64,000 nt of DNA, taken from the NCBI GenBank assembly GCA_020543525.1, contig JAHYIO010000031.1, positions 434,001 through 498,000 on the forward strand. Direction: 5' to 3'. Each line of letters begins with the position of its first letter. Within the stretch, counting starts at the first letter, position 1. Shown here in pieces: positions 1 to 10,527 of the stretch. The translations under genes and the position numbers were made by a program. The notes beneath the pieces were generated by a model that had not been told where the DNA came from, did not search any database, and worked only from the letters and a program-made list of their open reading frames with translations. This DNA comes from Coriolopsis trogii. Taxonomy: Eukaryota; Basidiomycota; Agaricomycetes; Polyporales; Polyporaceae.

Positions 1-2585
1 GCAATGCTAGGCTGATTATCTCCCACTGGTCTGTTACGACCACGACGGTGAGGAGGATGAGGAGCAGGAACAGGCGGTGGTGTTGGAGGACGATCAGGGG
101 CATTAGCCGGAGCAGGTGCTTCAGGCGCATCATCGTCTACAGAGTGATCAAGCGGTGGTGGAACATCAAGCGGAATGGGAAGGGGAATGTCCAGGATGTC
201 GTTGGGATCGACTGAGTCAGAGTCGTCGTTCGAGGACTCATCCGACTGGTCATTCACAAACGGATTATCACTGGGGGCGACAGGTTGATTGCCAGGAAGT
301 TTTCGTGCAGGGAAAGACTCTTCATCAAATGTCACATCGCGGGACACGACGATAGAGCGGGTGGCCGGATTCCAAAAACGATACCCCTTGGAACCCTGCT
401 CATACCCCACGAAGATCATCTCGACTGCCTTCTTGTCGAGCTTCCCTTCGCGCTTCGCCTTCTGCACATGCACAAAGGCTTTGCACCCAAACACGCGGAA
501 GTAGGAAACGTCCGGTATGGTACCGTCCCACAACGTGATAGGGCATTGCCATTTGTGTCGTCGCATAGGTTGACGATTGTAGATATGAACGGCTGCATTG
601 ATGGCAAGTTGCCAGAAACCGTGACTAAGTCCAGCCTGATGTAACATACACAAAGCCTTCTCGGTGATGGTACGGTTCCAGCGTTCAGCACGTCCATTCT
701 GTTGAGGTGAACCCGCAACTGTCTTCTGGTGCTCGATGCCATGCGAACGAAGAAGCTCGCTGAACTCGCTAGACGTGTATTCCCCCCCTCGATCAGAGCG
801 GACTTTCTTGATCTTTTTACCGGTCTGAGTCTCAGCCCATGCCTTATAGTCGAGGAATGCTTTGATAGCATCCGACTTGTGCTTAAGGTAATAGGCGCGA
901 GCAAGACCAGAGTAATCGTCAATGAAACCGGCAAAATACTTCCATCCTCCAATAGCCTGAGTACGCATCGGTCCATCGAGATCTGTATGGATGAGCTCGA
1001 GAACTTCAGTCGCACGCTTCTCAGAAGGTGGAAAGGGGGCGCGAGTGGATTTGCCAAAGGCACATCCGTCACATGGCTCTTCATCCGCAGGATCAACGGC
1101 ATCAACTCCCTTGGTGTTCTTAGGAAGATGACGCAGCACGTCCTTGCCCGCATGACCAAAGCGACGATGCCAGGTCTTGAAGCGACGGACATTGAGGTGG
1201 ACACGCTGACCATTACGGAGTTCGAGGAGCGTCCAGTACGTGTTGCTATTCGGATTGTACCTCGCCTCAAGGATCTTTCGACCTATGATACGAATCGTCG
1301 AACCATGTTTGACAGCACCATCAGGTAGCTTGTCAAAGATACACATGCGACCTTCGCCTTGGAACAAGGAATAACCATTGCGCTCGATGGAGCCCGTCGA
1401 GAAAAGACGACCTTCCACATGCGGGATGTAGTAGACGTTGTTGAAGGTGACTGGAACCTTCTGATTATCGATGTAAGTGAACCCTTCAACCGTTCCCGAT
1501 CCAAGCGCATGGATAACACTACTTTCACCTGACGCAGCCGTTCCAAAGGGAACAGTGGTCTCGAAAGGCTGGTAGGTAGAAAAGTCAGACATGTCGCCGG
1601 TGATATGTTGAGAGGCTCCTGAGTCCATAAGCCACATGGTCCACTTCGAGCTGTCCGAGGCCATAGCCTCATCATAGAAAGAAGCAGCGATGTTCGAGGG
1701 ACCCGAAAGTACGTTTACAGCAGATACAGACTCAGAGACGACATGTGCATGGCTATGAGAAGTAGTGTCCTTGTTCTTCCCCTTGTCCTTGTCCTTATCC
1801 CTCTCCTTCTCCTTCTTCTTGCCCTTGGGACGCTTGTCTGGGTGCTTCTTGTAGCAGTTGGACTCGTGGTGAGAACTACCGCCACAGAAGGAGCAAGGAC
1901 CCTTAGGCTTCGGCTTGGTCTGGGAGACCTTGTTGGCGGACTGTCCGTTCTTGCGCAATGACTCCTCGGCCAAGGTCTTCGACTGGATGTCGTCGAGGGT
2001 GATCTTGTCGATGTCCGTAATAGCCATTAGCGCAGAAACCATGGACTGGTAGGACTCGGGGACCTTCGACAGCAACAGGAGAGCCTGCATGGTCTCGCTG
2101 AGCTTGACGCCGTTGCTATCGATGTCGCGAAGGCGGTTGATGATCTTCATCATCTGGTCCTGGAGAGGCTTCGAATCGTTCATGCGAGGCTCTGCAACAA
2201 GCGACTCGAACATGCCCCAGACGTGAGCACTGTTGGGCGTGCCAAACTTCGTCTTGATGGCGGCCCAGGTCTCAGCGGCTGTCATGGTACGAGGAGCAGC
2301 ACCACCTTGACCCGGAACCTTCGCATCGAGGACGTAGTAGAAGTTCGGTGAGACCCGCATATACATCATGCCGCGAGCCTGCCCATTGAGCTTCTGCCAT
2401 GCCTCTATGGCGACTAGTTCCGCCGCAGTGGCGGTAGTACCAGCAGGAGAGGGTTCAGTCTTGGTGCCTTCGACAATCTCCCAACAGCCCATGAAGATGA
2501 AGTACCCCTTGAGCTTTGCAGCCCAGTCATTGTACTGGTTCGCCGAAGAAAGGATAGGGATCGAGTCGATCTTGACGTCTCCCAT
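1..2585 (-). CDS. copia Gag-protease-integrase polyprotein, partial
   Basis: The polyprotein packages element RNA, cleaves itself and integrates the cDNA. ATG at 2585 opens Gag (MGDVKIDSIPIL...). A CX2CX4HX4C zinc knuckle (C-SF-C-GGSS-H-HESN-C) lies near 1895-1850, the protease motif MDSGAS near 1628-1610, the HHCC zinc finger with HRRFGH near 1165 and CDGCAFGKS near 1075, and the integrase catalytic D-D-E as HTDLDG (near 987), SDRGGEY (near 794) and GRAERWNR (near 686). The frame leaves the window at base 1 before reverse transcriptase. No stop or frameshift was seen over 2.58 kb. The same frame is open upstream of the ATG to a TGA at 3137-3135, including a 48-bp tandem repeat at 2718-2813 (units beginning LPVASDTPYD and LPLASNTPYD), so the true Gag start could involve an upstream spliced exon. 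Confidence 0.9.
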   Translation of the reverse strand, partial: MGDVKIDSIPILSSANQYNDWAAKLKGYFIFMGCWEIVEGTKTEPSPAGTTATAAELVAIEAWQKLNGQARGMMYMRVSPNFYYVLDAKVPGQGGAAPRTMTAAETWAAIKTKFGTPNSAHVWGMFESLVAEPRMNDSKPLQDQMMKIINRLRDIDSNGVKLSETMQALLLLSKVPESYQSMVSALMAITDIDKITLDDIQSKTLAEESLRKNGQSANKVSQTKPKPKGPCSFCGGSSHHESNCYKKHPDKRPKGKKKEKERDKDKDKGKNKDTTSHSHAHVVSESVSAVNVLSGPSNIAASFYDEAMASDSSKWTMWLMDSGASQHITGDMSDFSTYQPFETTVPFGTAASGESSVIHALGSGTVEGFTYIDNQKVPVTFNNVYYIPHVEGRLFSTGSIERNGYSLFQGEGRMCIFDKLPDGAVKHGSTIRIIGRKILEARYNPNSNTYWTLLELRNGQRVHLNVRRFKTWHRRFGHAGKDVLRHLPKNTKGVDAVDPADEEPCDGCAFGKSTRAPFPPSEKRATEVLELIHTDLDGPMRTQAIGGWKYFAGFIDDYSGLARAYYLKHKSDAIKAFLDYKAWAETQTGKKIKKVRSDRGGEYTSSEFSELLRSHGIEHQKTVAGSPQQNGRAERWNRTITEKALCMLHQAGLSHGFWQLAINAAVHIYNRQPMRRHKWQCPITLWDGTIPDVSYFRVFGCKAFVHVQKAKREGKLDKKAVEMIFVGYEQGSKGYRFWNPATRSIVVSRDVTFDEESFPARKLPGNQPVAPSDNPFVNDQSDESSNDDSDSVDPNDILDIPLPIPLDVPPPLDHSVDDDAPEAPAPANAPDRPPTPPPVPAPHPPHRRGRNRPVGDNQPSI

Positions 2586-3620
2586 GATTGAAAGCAGGTA
2601 CTGAGAAGAGTGGAGATAATCCTCGTCGTCGAAGTCTAGAGTGAAGGATATAGGCGCAATAGATGGAAGCGCAGTGACGAGAGGAGGAGGAAGAGTTTCG
2701 ATTGGAGAGAGATGCGGAGATGCGACGAGAGGGGTGTCGTATGGGGTGTTAGAGGCGAGAGGAAGCGCTACGACAAGTGGTGTGTCGTAGGGTGTATCGG
2801 ATGCGACTGGAAGAGCTGTGTTGACTCCAGCAAGAAACTCCTCGTCTGCTTGGTAGGGAGAGATAGGTTGCCAAGCAAACGATGTGGGATCTTCCGGTAA
2901 AGCAACGTTGTTGTACCGATGAGGACAGGGGCTCACGGCACAATTGTACCAACCGTCGCTTTGAAGGTGGGCGTCGACTTGTTCGTCAGAGTCCCAAACG
3001 TGTGGAAGATCCTCGCAGGATTCCTCGTTGCCTGAGCTGTCAGAGGATGCTTCTGTCGAAGTATCAACGATGTCCTCGACTTCAGACTCAGAGGAATGAG
3101 GAGATGCTGGAAGAGTCGGCTCCAGAACGGTGGTTCAAAGTATACACGATGATTGACGTGCCACGTGCGAGGAAGGTGGACAGGGGCACCTTTTGAGGTG
3201 AACCAGAGAGCCAGTAAGCCGAAATTACCGACAATCCGGGTAGAAGTCGCCAACTGTGCCCAAGAAACGCTATAGTAACTACCGAGGCAAAAAGGTATCG
3301 TAAGGAGGGTCCGAACGGTTGTCCTCCGGTCCAAAGGTGCTAACCACCCCGGGTACAACAGCTGGCGGGCGCAAGTGCGTGGCCTGGCTGAGGGATGCCT
3401 GAATCACCCAGGTGCCTCGAGAGCACAACAGGTGTTACAACGATAGTAGACTAGAGACTGACTACGAAGCGCTCAGGGCTGCGTCACGAGCGCAGAAATG
3501 TCCCCCTGGCAGCAGTGTCGGCGGGCACAGTCAAGAGAGTAGGAAAGTGGGATGCACGGGCAGAGAGTCGACGTACAAAGAGTTGCGCGCAGAGGTGTCG
3601 ACAGAGAAGCAACCGATTAG

Positions 3621-3638
3621 AGCGCAGGGCTCATAACC
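3621..3638 (-). other. Primer-binding site, initiator tRNA-Met half-molecule type
   Basis: The plus strand here reads agcgcagggctcataacctg. This closely matches the D-stem/anticodon part of fungal initiator tRNA-Met, including the CAT anticodon loop flanked by GGGCT and AACC. On the element strand it gives GGTTATGAGCCCTGCGCT directly after an LTR ending in TCA. Copia-group elements are known to prime from a 5' half of initiator tRNA-Met cut in the anticodon loop rather than from the tRNA 3' end. The placement fixes the 5' LTR boundary at 3639. Confidence 0.75.
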
Positions 3639-4141
3639 TGATGAACTCTGAACCTGGAAGGCTTGGAGCGACCTGTAAGTCACACAAAGAGAGATCTTCA
3701 GTCAGTGAGCGAACGACTATATTGCATAGTTTAGTACCTGTAAGTCACACAAAGAGAGACTACAAGTACTAGTAAGTAAAGTGTAGTAGAGCATAAGTAA
3801 TGAGTGAGACTTACTCTTCAGTCAGTGAGCGAACGACTGAAGAGCAGAGGGGCAAACAGACTGCCTTATATACTGGAGAGAGGAGTGCATGAGTAAGCGA
3901 ATGAAGCAGTCACATGTTAACCATAGAGCGATGAGTAAGAGTCCGTACTCGGCGTATGAGTAAGAGCCGAGAGTATTCTGAGTAAGACATAAGGTCTAGA
4001 ATGTTCCGGTGCATTGTAGAACGCACAGGAAGACAAGGGAACCATATGGTCATGGGAATGTACAGTAGTTTCGTAGAGAAAACCGTATATGGTAAGTAGA
4101 AACACAGCCTATAGTAAGCGCTATCTAAACATAAGTAAACA
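3639..4141 (-). repeat. copia 5' LTR
   Basis: The inner edge is set by the primer-binding site and the outer edge by a TG..CA terminus just before a different coding frame begins. Inside is a TATA box (TATATAAGG on the minus strand, 3872-3864) that would drive leftward transcription. It holds two pairs of 24-bp direct repeats: one beginning acctgtaagtcacac at 3671 and 3736, one beginning tcttcagtcagtgag at 3695 and 3815. The outer boundary is uncertain by tens of bases. Confidence 0.7.
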
Positions 4142-5241
4142 TGACCATACAAAGGTTGTGTGCACAACTCCGGACCGGTAGAGCCGTAAATCCGGAATGT
4201 CAACAGTCCAAGCATATCAAAGCTGTTAAAGAGCCGTACCGTCGATCAAACCACTACGAAGCCCTCGGTCAGATGTTGCTCACTAATCAGCGCCTGGACA
4301 AGCTGGCTGCTGCGGAGGTGGACTTCACCGTCCGTGGTATGCTTCGAGGTCCACTCCTGCCGACTATTCCGGAGCACGACCTGTGGGAAGGTCTCGACCT
4401 TGGCCCATCATACGAGAATCCTTCTGACCGTGCTGAGCGGCATGCGGCACTCGAAGAGGATGAGGACGGCGGGCCAATAGACGACGAAGTCCTAGGACAT
4501 GTCACCTTAGCTAAGCGCAAGGGTATGCCAAACTCACTCTATTTACGGTCATCATTCTGACCTGACGCCATACTAGTCCGAGGTTTTCCCAGCAATCCGC
4601 ATGCAATAGCCGATGCAATTCGCATCCCGACCCTTCCGGAACTTATACGTCGATTCCTTTACGTCCAGCTCCACCCGCGCTCAGTGGTAGCCAGCGAGGA
4701 CGTCAACCTTGGTCTCTGCCCACCTGTGCCACCCAAGCTTTCTGTCTTTCCATCCGCGGTTGCCGTGTTTCGAGCTCCAAGCGATCTTTGTGGTGCCAAG
4801 GGCATGAAAAAGGAGCGAATACGAGCAGTACCTTCATGGCGCGGGGGACCGGCTCGGTATGATTGTGTTTATGTTGTAGATGACGACGCGTCTCCTGGCT
4901 TCAGGGGATTGAGTGTTGTGCGAGTACTTCTCTTCTTCTCCTTCAAGCATACAAATGGTGTAGTCTATCCATGCGCACTTGTCACATGGTTTGTTCCCGT
5001 CGGGGACCAGCCATGTGATGAGACGGGGATGTGGATGGTGGAGCCCGAAGTACGCGCTGATGGGGAATGTATTCTTTCGGTTGTTCATCTGGATTGTATG
5101 CTACGGGCAGCACACCTATTACCCATTTGCGGCGACGAAGCTGTTCCCAAAAGGCTTAAGCATGCGGACACATTGGATGCATTTACAGCCTTCTATGTAA
5201 ATAAATACGCAGATCATCATGCGCATGAGATTGCGTTCTAG
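4142..5241 (+). pseudogene. C-terminal relic of a large DNA-transposon protein (Plavaka-like?)
   Basis: One reading frame runs from about 4142 to TAG at 5239-5241 with a single internal stop, TGA at 4558-4560; translation continues in the same frame on both sides. Recognisable stretches are NQRLDKLAAAEVDFTVRGML, PTLPELIRRFLYVQLHP and the C-terminus DAFTAFYVNKYADHHAHEIAF-like. This wording is typical, from memory, of the C-terminal part of very large proteins encoded by basidiomycete CMC/Plavaka-type transposons; that assignment is an inference. The 5' part is missing exactly where the copia LTR begins, so the LTR element probably inserted into this older one. No function is expected from this copy. 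Confidence 0.65.
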
Positions 5242-5329
5242 TATCTATTTATATACTCCAGTGCGCTCTCCCGGAAGTATTCATACTGGTCCACGCAACC
5301 GCCAGTGTAGGTACACTTGCAAGACATTC

Positions 5330-5402
5330 GACTTGGACCAAGTCTGCTGTCTTGGCTCCAAGGACTATGACTTGGGACCAAGTCCGACGTCTTGGCTATA
5401 AG
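5330..5402 (+). repeat. Two imperfect direct repeats with an inner palindrome
   Basis: Copy 1 (5330-5362) and copy 2 (5369-5402) both read gacttgg(g)accaagtc, then six variable bases, then tcttggct. The cttggaccaag core is itself palindromic. They lie 90-160 bp past the transposon-relic stop, so they may be subterminal repeats of that element. Confidence 0.55.
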
Positions 5403-6699
5403 GTCTCACCCAAGGCGGTGGCAGAATGCTGATGGGTCCGTTGCATAATGTTTCGTCGGACAGTGGTTAGTTGATCGTACAACCTAACGTGAATGTAATG
5501 TCATTTGCATTCACCTTTGGTGTGTGTGTTTGTGTGTCGAGCAATCACATAGGCTCTAGGATCAAGGGTCTCAATGAATTGTGAACCCATCCTGGCCAAG
5601 TCATCGGAAGCCGGGGGGGTAACTTCGCAAGTGTGCCGATGTATTGGCGCGTGAAGCTCAACCGTATAGTCGCTCTGTAGTCTTTGTGCACGATCTACGC
5701 GCGTACTATTACCAGACATTTCTTGACGCGTCGTCTGGTCCCTGAAACACGAGAGAGATGACTGACCCCATGTGTGCACATACATACAATGTGGCTAGGC
5801 GCCAGAAACTCGACTAGGCATCAGTCCAAATACCGGGGACTCGGTGATCGTGTGTTGAGTCCCTGATGCCTTCCATTGATTTTGAGTTAACACTGTTATG
5901 TACCGCGAGCCCGGGCCGGGACATACGAGATGGATTTCCAAGTAAGTATGACGCTCCGAAAAAACTCACTCACCATGCATGCATCAGAAATTCCCACCGT
6001 ATCTGAGGCGTCTGGAGGGTCTGACTCAGCTCCAGACGACTTACAGACGGCTCCAGACAGTCCTTCTAATTCCAGTGCCCAGACGATTGCTCGAGAGCTC
6101 AGACATCTGGCTAATCCCTCTGCTAGCTGCACTACATTGCGAGGCAGTCCATGCGAGCATTCTTCCCACCACGCGACGGCTTACGCGCCGCTGTCCATGC
6201 CCCCGATTGGATCGAAATCCCATCAATTACGCGTGCCCGACGTCTTGGACGATGAGCAGCCCTTTTCCCACATACTGACCTCTAAAATCGTCCTCTCGTG
6301 GTGTAGCGAGCATGACTGAATAGGTGCGTCGTAGCCTTACCTTTTGCTGATCTCTGGACACGATAACATCAGACTGTCGACGTTCCGGCAGCCAAAAGTC
6401 GCTCGAGGCGACGAAGCGCCCAGCATAGGCACACTGACGTTCAGACAAAGGGGAGAATACTGATGTGACCGGAGCGACTCGGAGTCTCGGACCACCCCAG
6501 CACCGTCCACGCGCTATAACCTGGTTGCGGACGTTAGCGGGAAGTCGGCGGCACGGGGCATGCGAGGCCGAATTCAAGTTGGTAAACCCAATTCGAGGCA
6601 CTGCTCACAACAACAGGCCATCTTCAAGTTCTGTCAAACGTTTCGAGCTCGAGCACAAGGCGGTGAGTCGTGCGACGCGCATCAACAGAATGACCCCCG
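5403..6699. other. No convincing gene
   Basis: Short overlapping frames occur on both strands but none shows a recognisable motif, a coherent splice structure or a conserved copy elsewhere in the window. A minus-strand stretch at 6132-5960 ending near a GTGAGT could be an exon fragment, but no partner exon was found. Confidence 0.5.
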
Positions 6700-7500
6700 G
6701 GTAGTAGACCCCCACGCTTCGTAGCATACATGTCGACCATGCCCATGACTTGATGGTACACCCGTCCAAAGTGCGCCGCTTGTACATGGTAAAACTATGA
6801 GCTCAGCAAGGTATACATCGTGGACATGGCCAGTCTCAGGCTCGTAGTGGAGGTTGGATGAGAGTGGCAAGACGGCTCCTTCTGTCTCGCCAAGTCGTAC
6901 GGTGCGGAGGGTCCGCCGGTCCGCGCGGCCCGACAAGGGTAGAATTTTATAGCCGAGGGCCGCGAGTCCACTCTTGTCCGACGCACTCACCCTCCAATCT
7001 TCACTTATGTTATGCCGCGTTTTCACTTCGTTCTGGACGATGTACACGACTACTGTTCACTTCCTTCCGGCGAGGAAAACCATGAGTGACAAAGACGTGT
7101 GTTGCTGCACACTGGCACAGCAGGTCAAGTGTAGCGACTCGGACCCCCGCCTCCTCACCTGCGATTTCTGGATACCATATGTCAAAGCTCCGCGTTCACG
7201 TTCACGTTTGTGGACATGAACACACTCTCTGCGCGTGGATTGAACGTCGACTCGCTGAGATCGGCGACGCGAGCTTCCTGGCGGCAGGTCCACCAGCCAG
7301 GCCCATCCATACATCCAAACAGGGTGAGCCAGCTTCTACCTGGACTGCGCTATTATACCCTCAGGCTAAGATCCAATAGTAGGGAGACAGGACGCCGCTG
7401 CCGAGCAATGGGCTGGCCAGTGAAGTGTTGACAAGCACAATCGCGATCGGCGCGCTCGGGGTTTGGTTCGGTTTGCACCCTGCCCGCCGCCCTCTCGCTC

Positions 7501-7545
7501 GTCACATATATGTTCGACTCTGCACTCCAATCTCTTCACGTACCT
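7501..7545 (+). promoter_or_regulatory. Core promoter of paralogue A
   Basis: A TATA-like cacatatatg followed by a pyrimidine-rich start region (tctgcactccaatctcttca) lies about 140 bp upstream of the ATG. The same block precedes paralogues B and C. Arrangement and conservation suggest the core promoter; no start-site data. Confidence 0.5.
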
Positions 7546-7643
7546 TCTTGCCTCTCGCGCCCACCCACGGCCTCCAGCTTCAGCGACTTCGACGCAGCTT
7601 CACCCAACATCGACCGACCTCCACACCCCGACCTCGTCACACG

Positions 7644-10398
7644 ATGGGCACAACGGTCTTCTCCCCAGGCTTACTCCCCGTCATACTACATGGCAACTCA
7701 TCATATGGCATCGACGTTCAACTCGGCACCGGCGGCCCTCTTGTCCTCGACCCCAGCACGGCACTCATCGTCCTCGCCCTCTTTGGCGCACTCGGCCTCC
7801 TCGTCCTCGTCCTCTCTTGCACCGTCCTCGTCCTTTCCCTCACGGTCGCTGCTCAGAGCACCGACAAGGACCTCAGCATATGGACTCTCACCAACGCCGT
7901 CACCGCCTTGTTCCGCTGCACTAGTTGGATCATCCTCGCCGTCTACGCCGTCTGCCGCCATGTCTTCTACATCGTCCGAGTCGTCTACCGAGCCAGCCCT
8001 CTCAAGCACGCCGTTGCCATCGTTCAAGATGTCTACTTTGCCGCACTCGCCGTCCTCAACATCGTATGGCAAGCAGGCGAAGCTATCATCTTTGCCCTCT
8101 ATCTCACCGGTCTGGTCGTCCTCAAGCTCGCGCTCCTGATTCTTCGTTTCGTCCAAGCTGCACACGCCCTATTCGCGCCTCTTTTCAGCCTCTTCATTAT
8201 CGCCTACTCGATCTCCTTGAAGGCCATGCGGTATATGGCCTTCTGTACCTCCCCAATGCGTCTCTGCGTCTATGCATACATCTGGCACGCCATCAGTTTC
8301 TCTGGCCAACTCATCTCCTCGACAATGCGCGTCGGCGTCGGACTTCTCTCTTATGTTCCGGCCCTCCTCAATCTCGTCTGTCTCATCCTCACTACAGTCT
8401 TCTACACTCTCCTCGCCCTCTTCGTCCAGTTTGCGCTCTTTATTGCCACGAAGCAGCGGGCTCTTTCCAGCCAAGCGGAACAAGGCGAATTTACCATTGT
8501 CATCTTCAGGGCTCACCACACGCCTACGTTCAACAACGATGTCACTGCTGTGTCTATTCGCCCGAAGCTCCATGTTTCCAAGTTCCACCGGTTGGTTAAA
8601 TCGTACCATCAGGAAGAGTCCATCATGTTGGAATCGTATCAGGTTGACAGTACGTGCCTCCCATTGCAACGGCGCTCAGAATATTTTCCCTGATGTAAGA
8701 TCTTGCAGACGTCTCCGATAGCCTTGCTTTCGTTGTGTGTAGTGCCTGGATTCTTACTCTTCTCGGAAACGCCCCACGCCAGCTCGAACAGTCTCGAGCG
8801 GAGAACACTGCTTCTGGGACCGGACAACAGCTTTGCATCCGTCGAAAGAATGTACTTGCCTTCACGTGCGTGAACGCGATGGATACGACCGCATACATCG
8901 AGGAGATGAACGATCACAACGTATTTGCCACGGACGGCGCGCCGAAGATCGAGATTCTCAGGGATCAAGTACCTGAGGTATCCGTGGAGTACGCCTTGAT
9001 TCCCCATGGACCATCACCTCGTGAGTATCTCTGTCCTACTCGGAGTCCAACCACTAATGACGCGTCTGTCATTCAGCCCCGCTCGTCCAGACACTAACAT
9101 CCCCCGCGTTCTTCCGCGAACTGACTGGGGAGCGAACCACGCTCGCCTGCCGATTCGTGGCATACGGACTCACCAAGCGTCTCCGCATCGTCCCGGAACA
9201 AGTCAATGTCACCGCTCGCACCCATCGTCATCTCGCAGTGCATGCCCACCTCTCGTTAGTTGCAAACTGCTCAGTGAGCAGGACTTGGGCAACCCGGGCC
9301 ATCTTCGATTGCGGCGAGGCTGATCGTCACCTGACCTCTGGTTTGTCAGAATCTGAAGATCCGGACAAGACCCTTTGCGAGCCCGTTGTGCCGGACATCG
9401 TCTTGGAGGTGCTTGAGAAGACCGACGACGAACTATTGGACCTCGTCAATAGTCCGTCACTGAGGCTTATTTCCAGCCGTTCCCTCGACGAGAAGGTGGA
9501 GCAGCGAATTGCCATCATCACGCTCGCAGACAAGGTCGCGCGTAACTTCAAGCTGGACTCGCTGTGGGATGACTACGCCAAGTCCGGGAGTGCGTCCATG
9601 GCGCTCTTGTCCAAGGCCATCGTGCAAGCTCTCGTCGCATCAGCGACGTTCGATACCTCTCCCGTGGACTCCTCTGTTTCTGAGGTCGAGCTGGACGAGC
9701 AAGTCAAGGAAAACCGCAAGTCTCCAGACGCGCCGAGCAGCTGTGGATCTCCTCAGTCCGCTCTCAAGGCAACGGCCTCTACGTTTGTTCCAGTAGTGCT
9801 CAGGGCAGCAACCTCAACCGAGTCGATCAGCAAGTCCATCCCCGCGTCAGCTCCGAGTCTCAAGGCGACTGCGGCGCCCTTCGTCCCGTCCGTGTCTCGA
9901 CAAGCTTCCAGTGAGGCAGCCGAGCCGTGTTCTTTCAGCAAGTCAGCAAGCACGAAGTCCGTCGAATCCGAGTCCTGCCTCAAAGCATCTGCCGCCGCCT
10001 TCGTCCCATTCGCAATCAAGGTCGCGTCGACCGGTCCTCTTACCGACTCTGCGTCGTCCACTGCCAGCAGCAACAAGCCCGCGTCCAAGTGCGAGTCGAC
10101 TCTGAAGCCGACGGCCACCCCGTTCGTCCCGACGACAGTGAAGTCGACCGCTGCACTTCCACCGCTGGCAAGCACCCAGCTGAACGCGACTGCACCTCAG
10201 TTCGTTCCCCATGGTACGCGGTGCGATCTGCCCGACCACGAGGAGGGAGGATCATCTGTGAGGATGACGCAGGCGCAGACGACGTCCAACTCAAAGGGTC
10301 GGATTCCACACGGTGTGCGCCGGGCGAGGAAGCGGGCAAGGGCAGCATTGGCATTGGCCGAGGCGGCGGCGGCGGCGGCGGCGGCGGCAGAACAGTGA
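7644..10398 (+). CDS. Polytopic membrane protein with five PAM2-like motifs, paralogue A
   Basis: Exons 7644-8649, 8709-9020 and 9077-10398 (introns 59 and 56 bp, both phase 1) give 879 aa. ATG context is cacgATGG. Residues about 35-270 hold six to eight hydrophobic segments. A soluble region follows, with a block conserved in all copies (about 575-628, SLDEKVEQRI..LADKVARNFKLDSLWDDY). The Ser/Ala-rich tail has five repeats LKATASTFVP, LKATAAPFVP, LKASAAAFVP, LKPTATPFVP, LNATAPQFVP starting near residues 669, 701, 741, 782 and 808. Spacing matches the PAM2 consensus L-N-P-x-A-x-x-F-V-P, known to bind the MLLE domain of poly(A)-binding protein. It ends in a basic helix (GRIPHGVRRARKRAR) and an alanine run. 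Membrane tethering of PABP or mRNA is inference; the family itself is not one I recognise. Confidence 0.85.
10362..10389 (+). repeat. GCG trinucleotide run coding for alanine
   Basis: Nine consecutive GCG codons near the 3' end of paralogue A encode a poly-alanine tail. Paralogues B and C have GCGGCGGAGGAGGCGGCG-type sequence (AAEEAAQQ) at the same place, so the run expanded in A. Confidence 0.8.
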
Positions 10399-10511
10399 AC
10401 TTCACTGATTACGCATGTGCTCTACTGACTCTATTCACGATCACGAGTATCTTCTTGGTAACGCATTGTGTCCCACATTACTAGCTCCTGTATCTTTGTA
10501 TTCCCTTATGC

Positions 10512-10527
10512 CCTGTACACTATAATA
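10512..10527 (+). terminator. Conserved 3'-flank element of paralogue A
   Basis: The 16-mer cctgtacactataata lies 114 bp after the stop and recurs after paralogues B and C (18302-18317 and 30321-30336). Conservation and position suggest part of the 3' processing region, though simple shared ancestry is also possible. Confidence 0.35.

Larger units (their letters stand above)
1..4141 (-). mobile_element. Ty1/copia LTR retrotransposon, 5' part (runs off left edge)
   Basis: Reading leftward the element has a 5' LTR (about 4141-3639), a primer-binding site, a leader, Gag with a zinc knuckle, an aspartic protease motif, a GAG-pre-integrase region and an integrase core. The order protease-integrase before reverse transcriptase identifies the Ty1/copia (Pseudoviridae) superfamily. 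Reverse transcriptase, RNase H and the 3' LTR would lie left of base 1. The frame is open over all bases seen, so the copy may be recent. The right edge at 4141 is inferred from a terminal TG..CA and from the abrupt start of a transposon-like coding frame there; the target duplication cannot be checked because the other LTR is absent. Confidence 0.9.

Noticed and set aside
416..1270. 284-codon minus ORF starting with ATG in the copia integrase region
   Set aside because: It is an alternative frame; the true copia frame is unclosed at the window edge and carries all catalytic motifs.
7701..8165. Acidic 154-codon minus-strand ORF opposite exon 1 of paralogue A, also opposite B and (shorter) C
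   Set aside because: It is the antisense of the hydrophobic coding region and is kept only because the sense strand is duplicated; Leu/Val-rich sense gives Asp/Glu-rich antisense.
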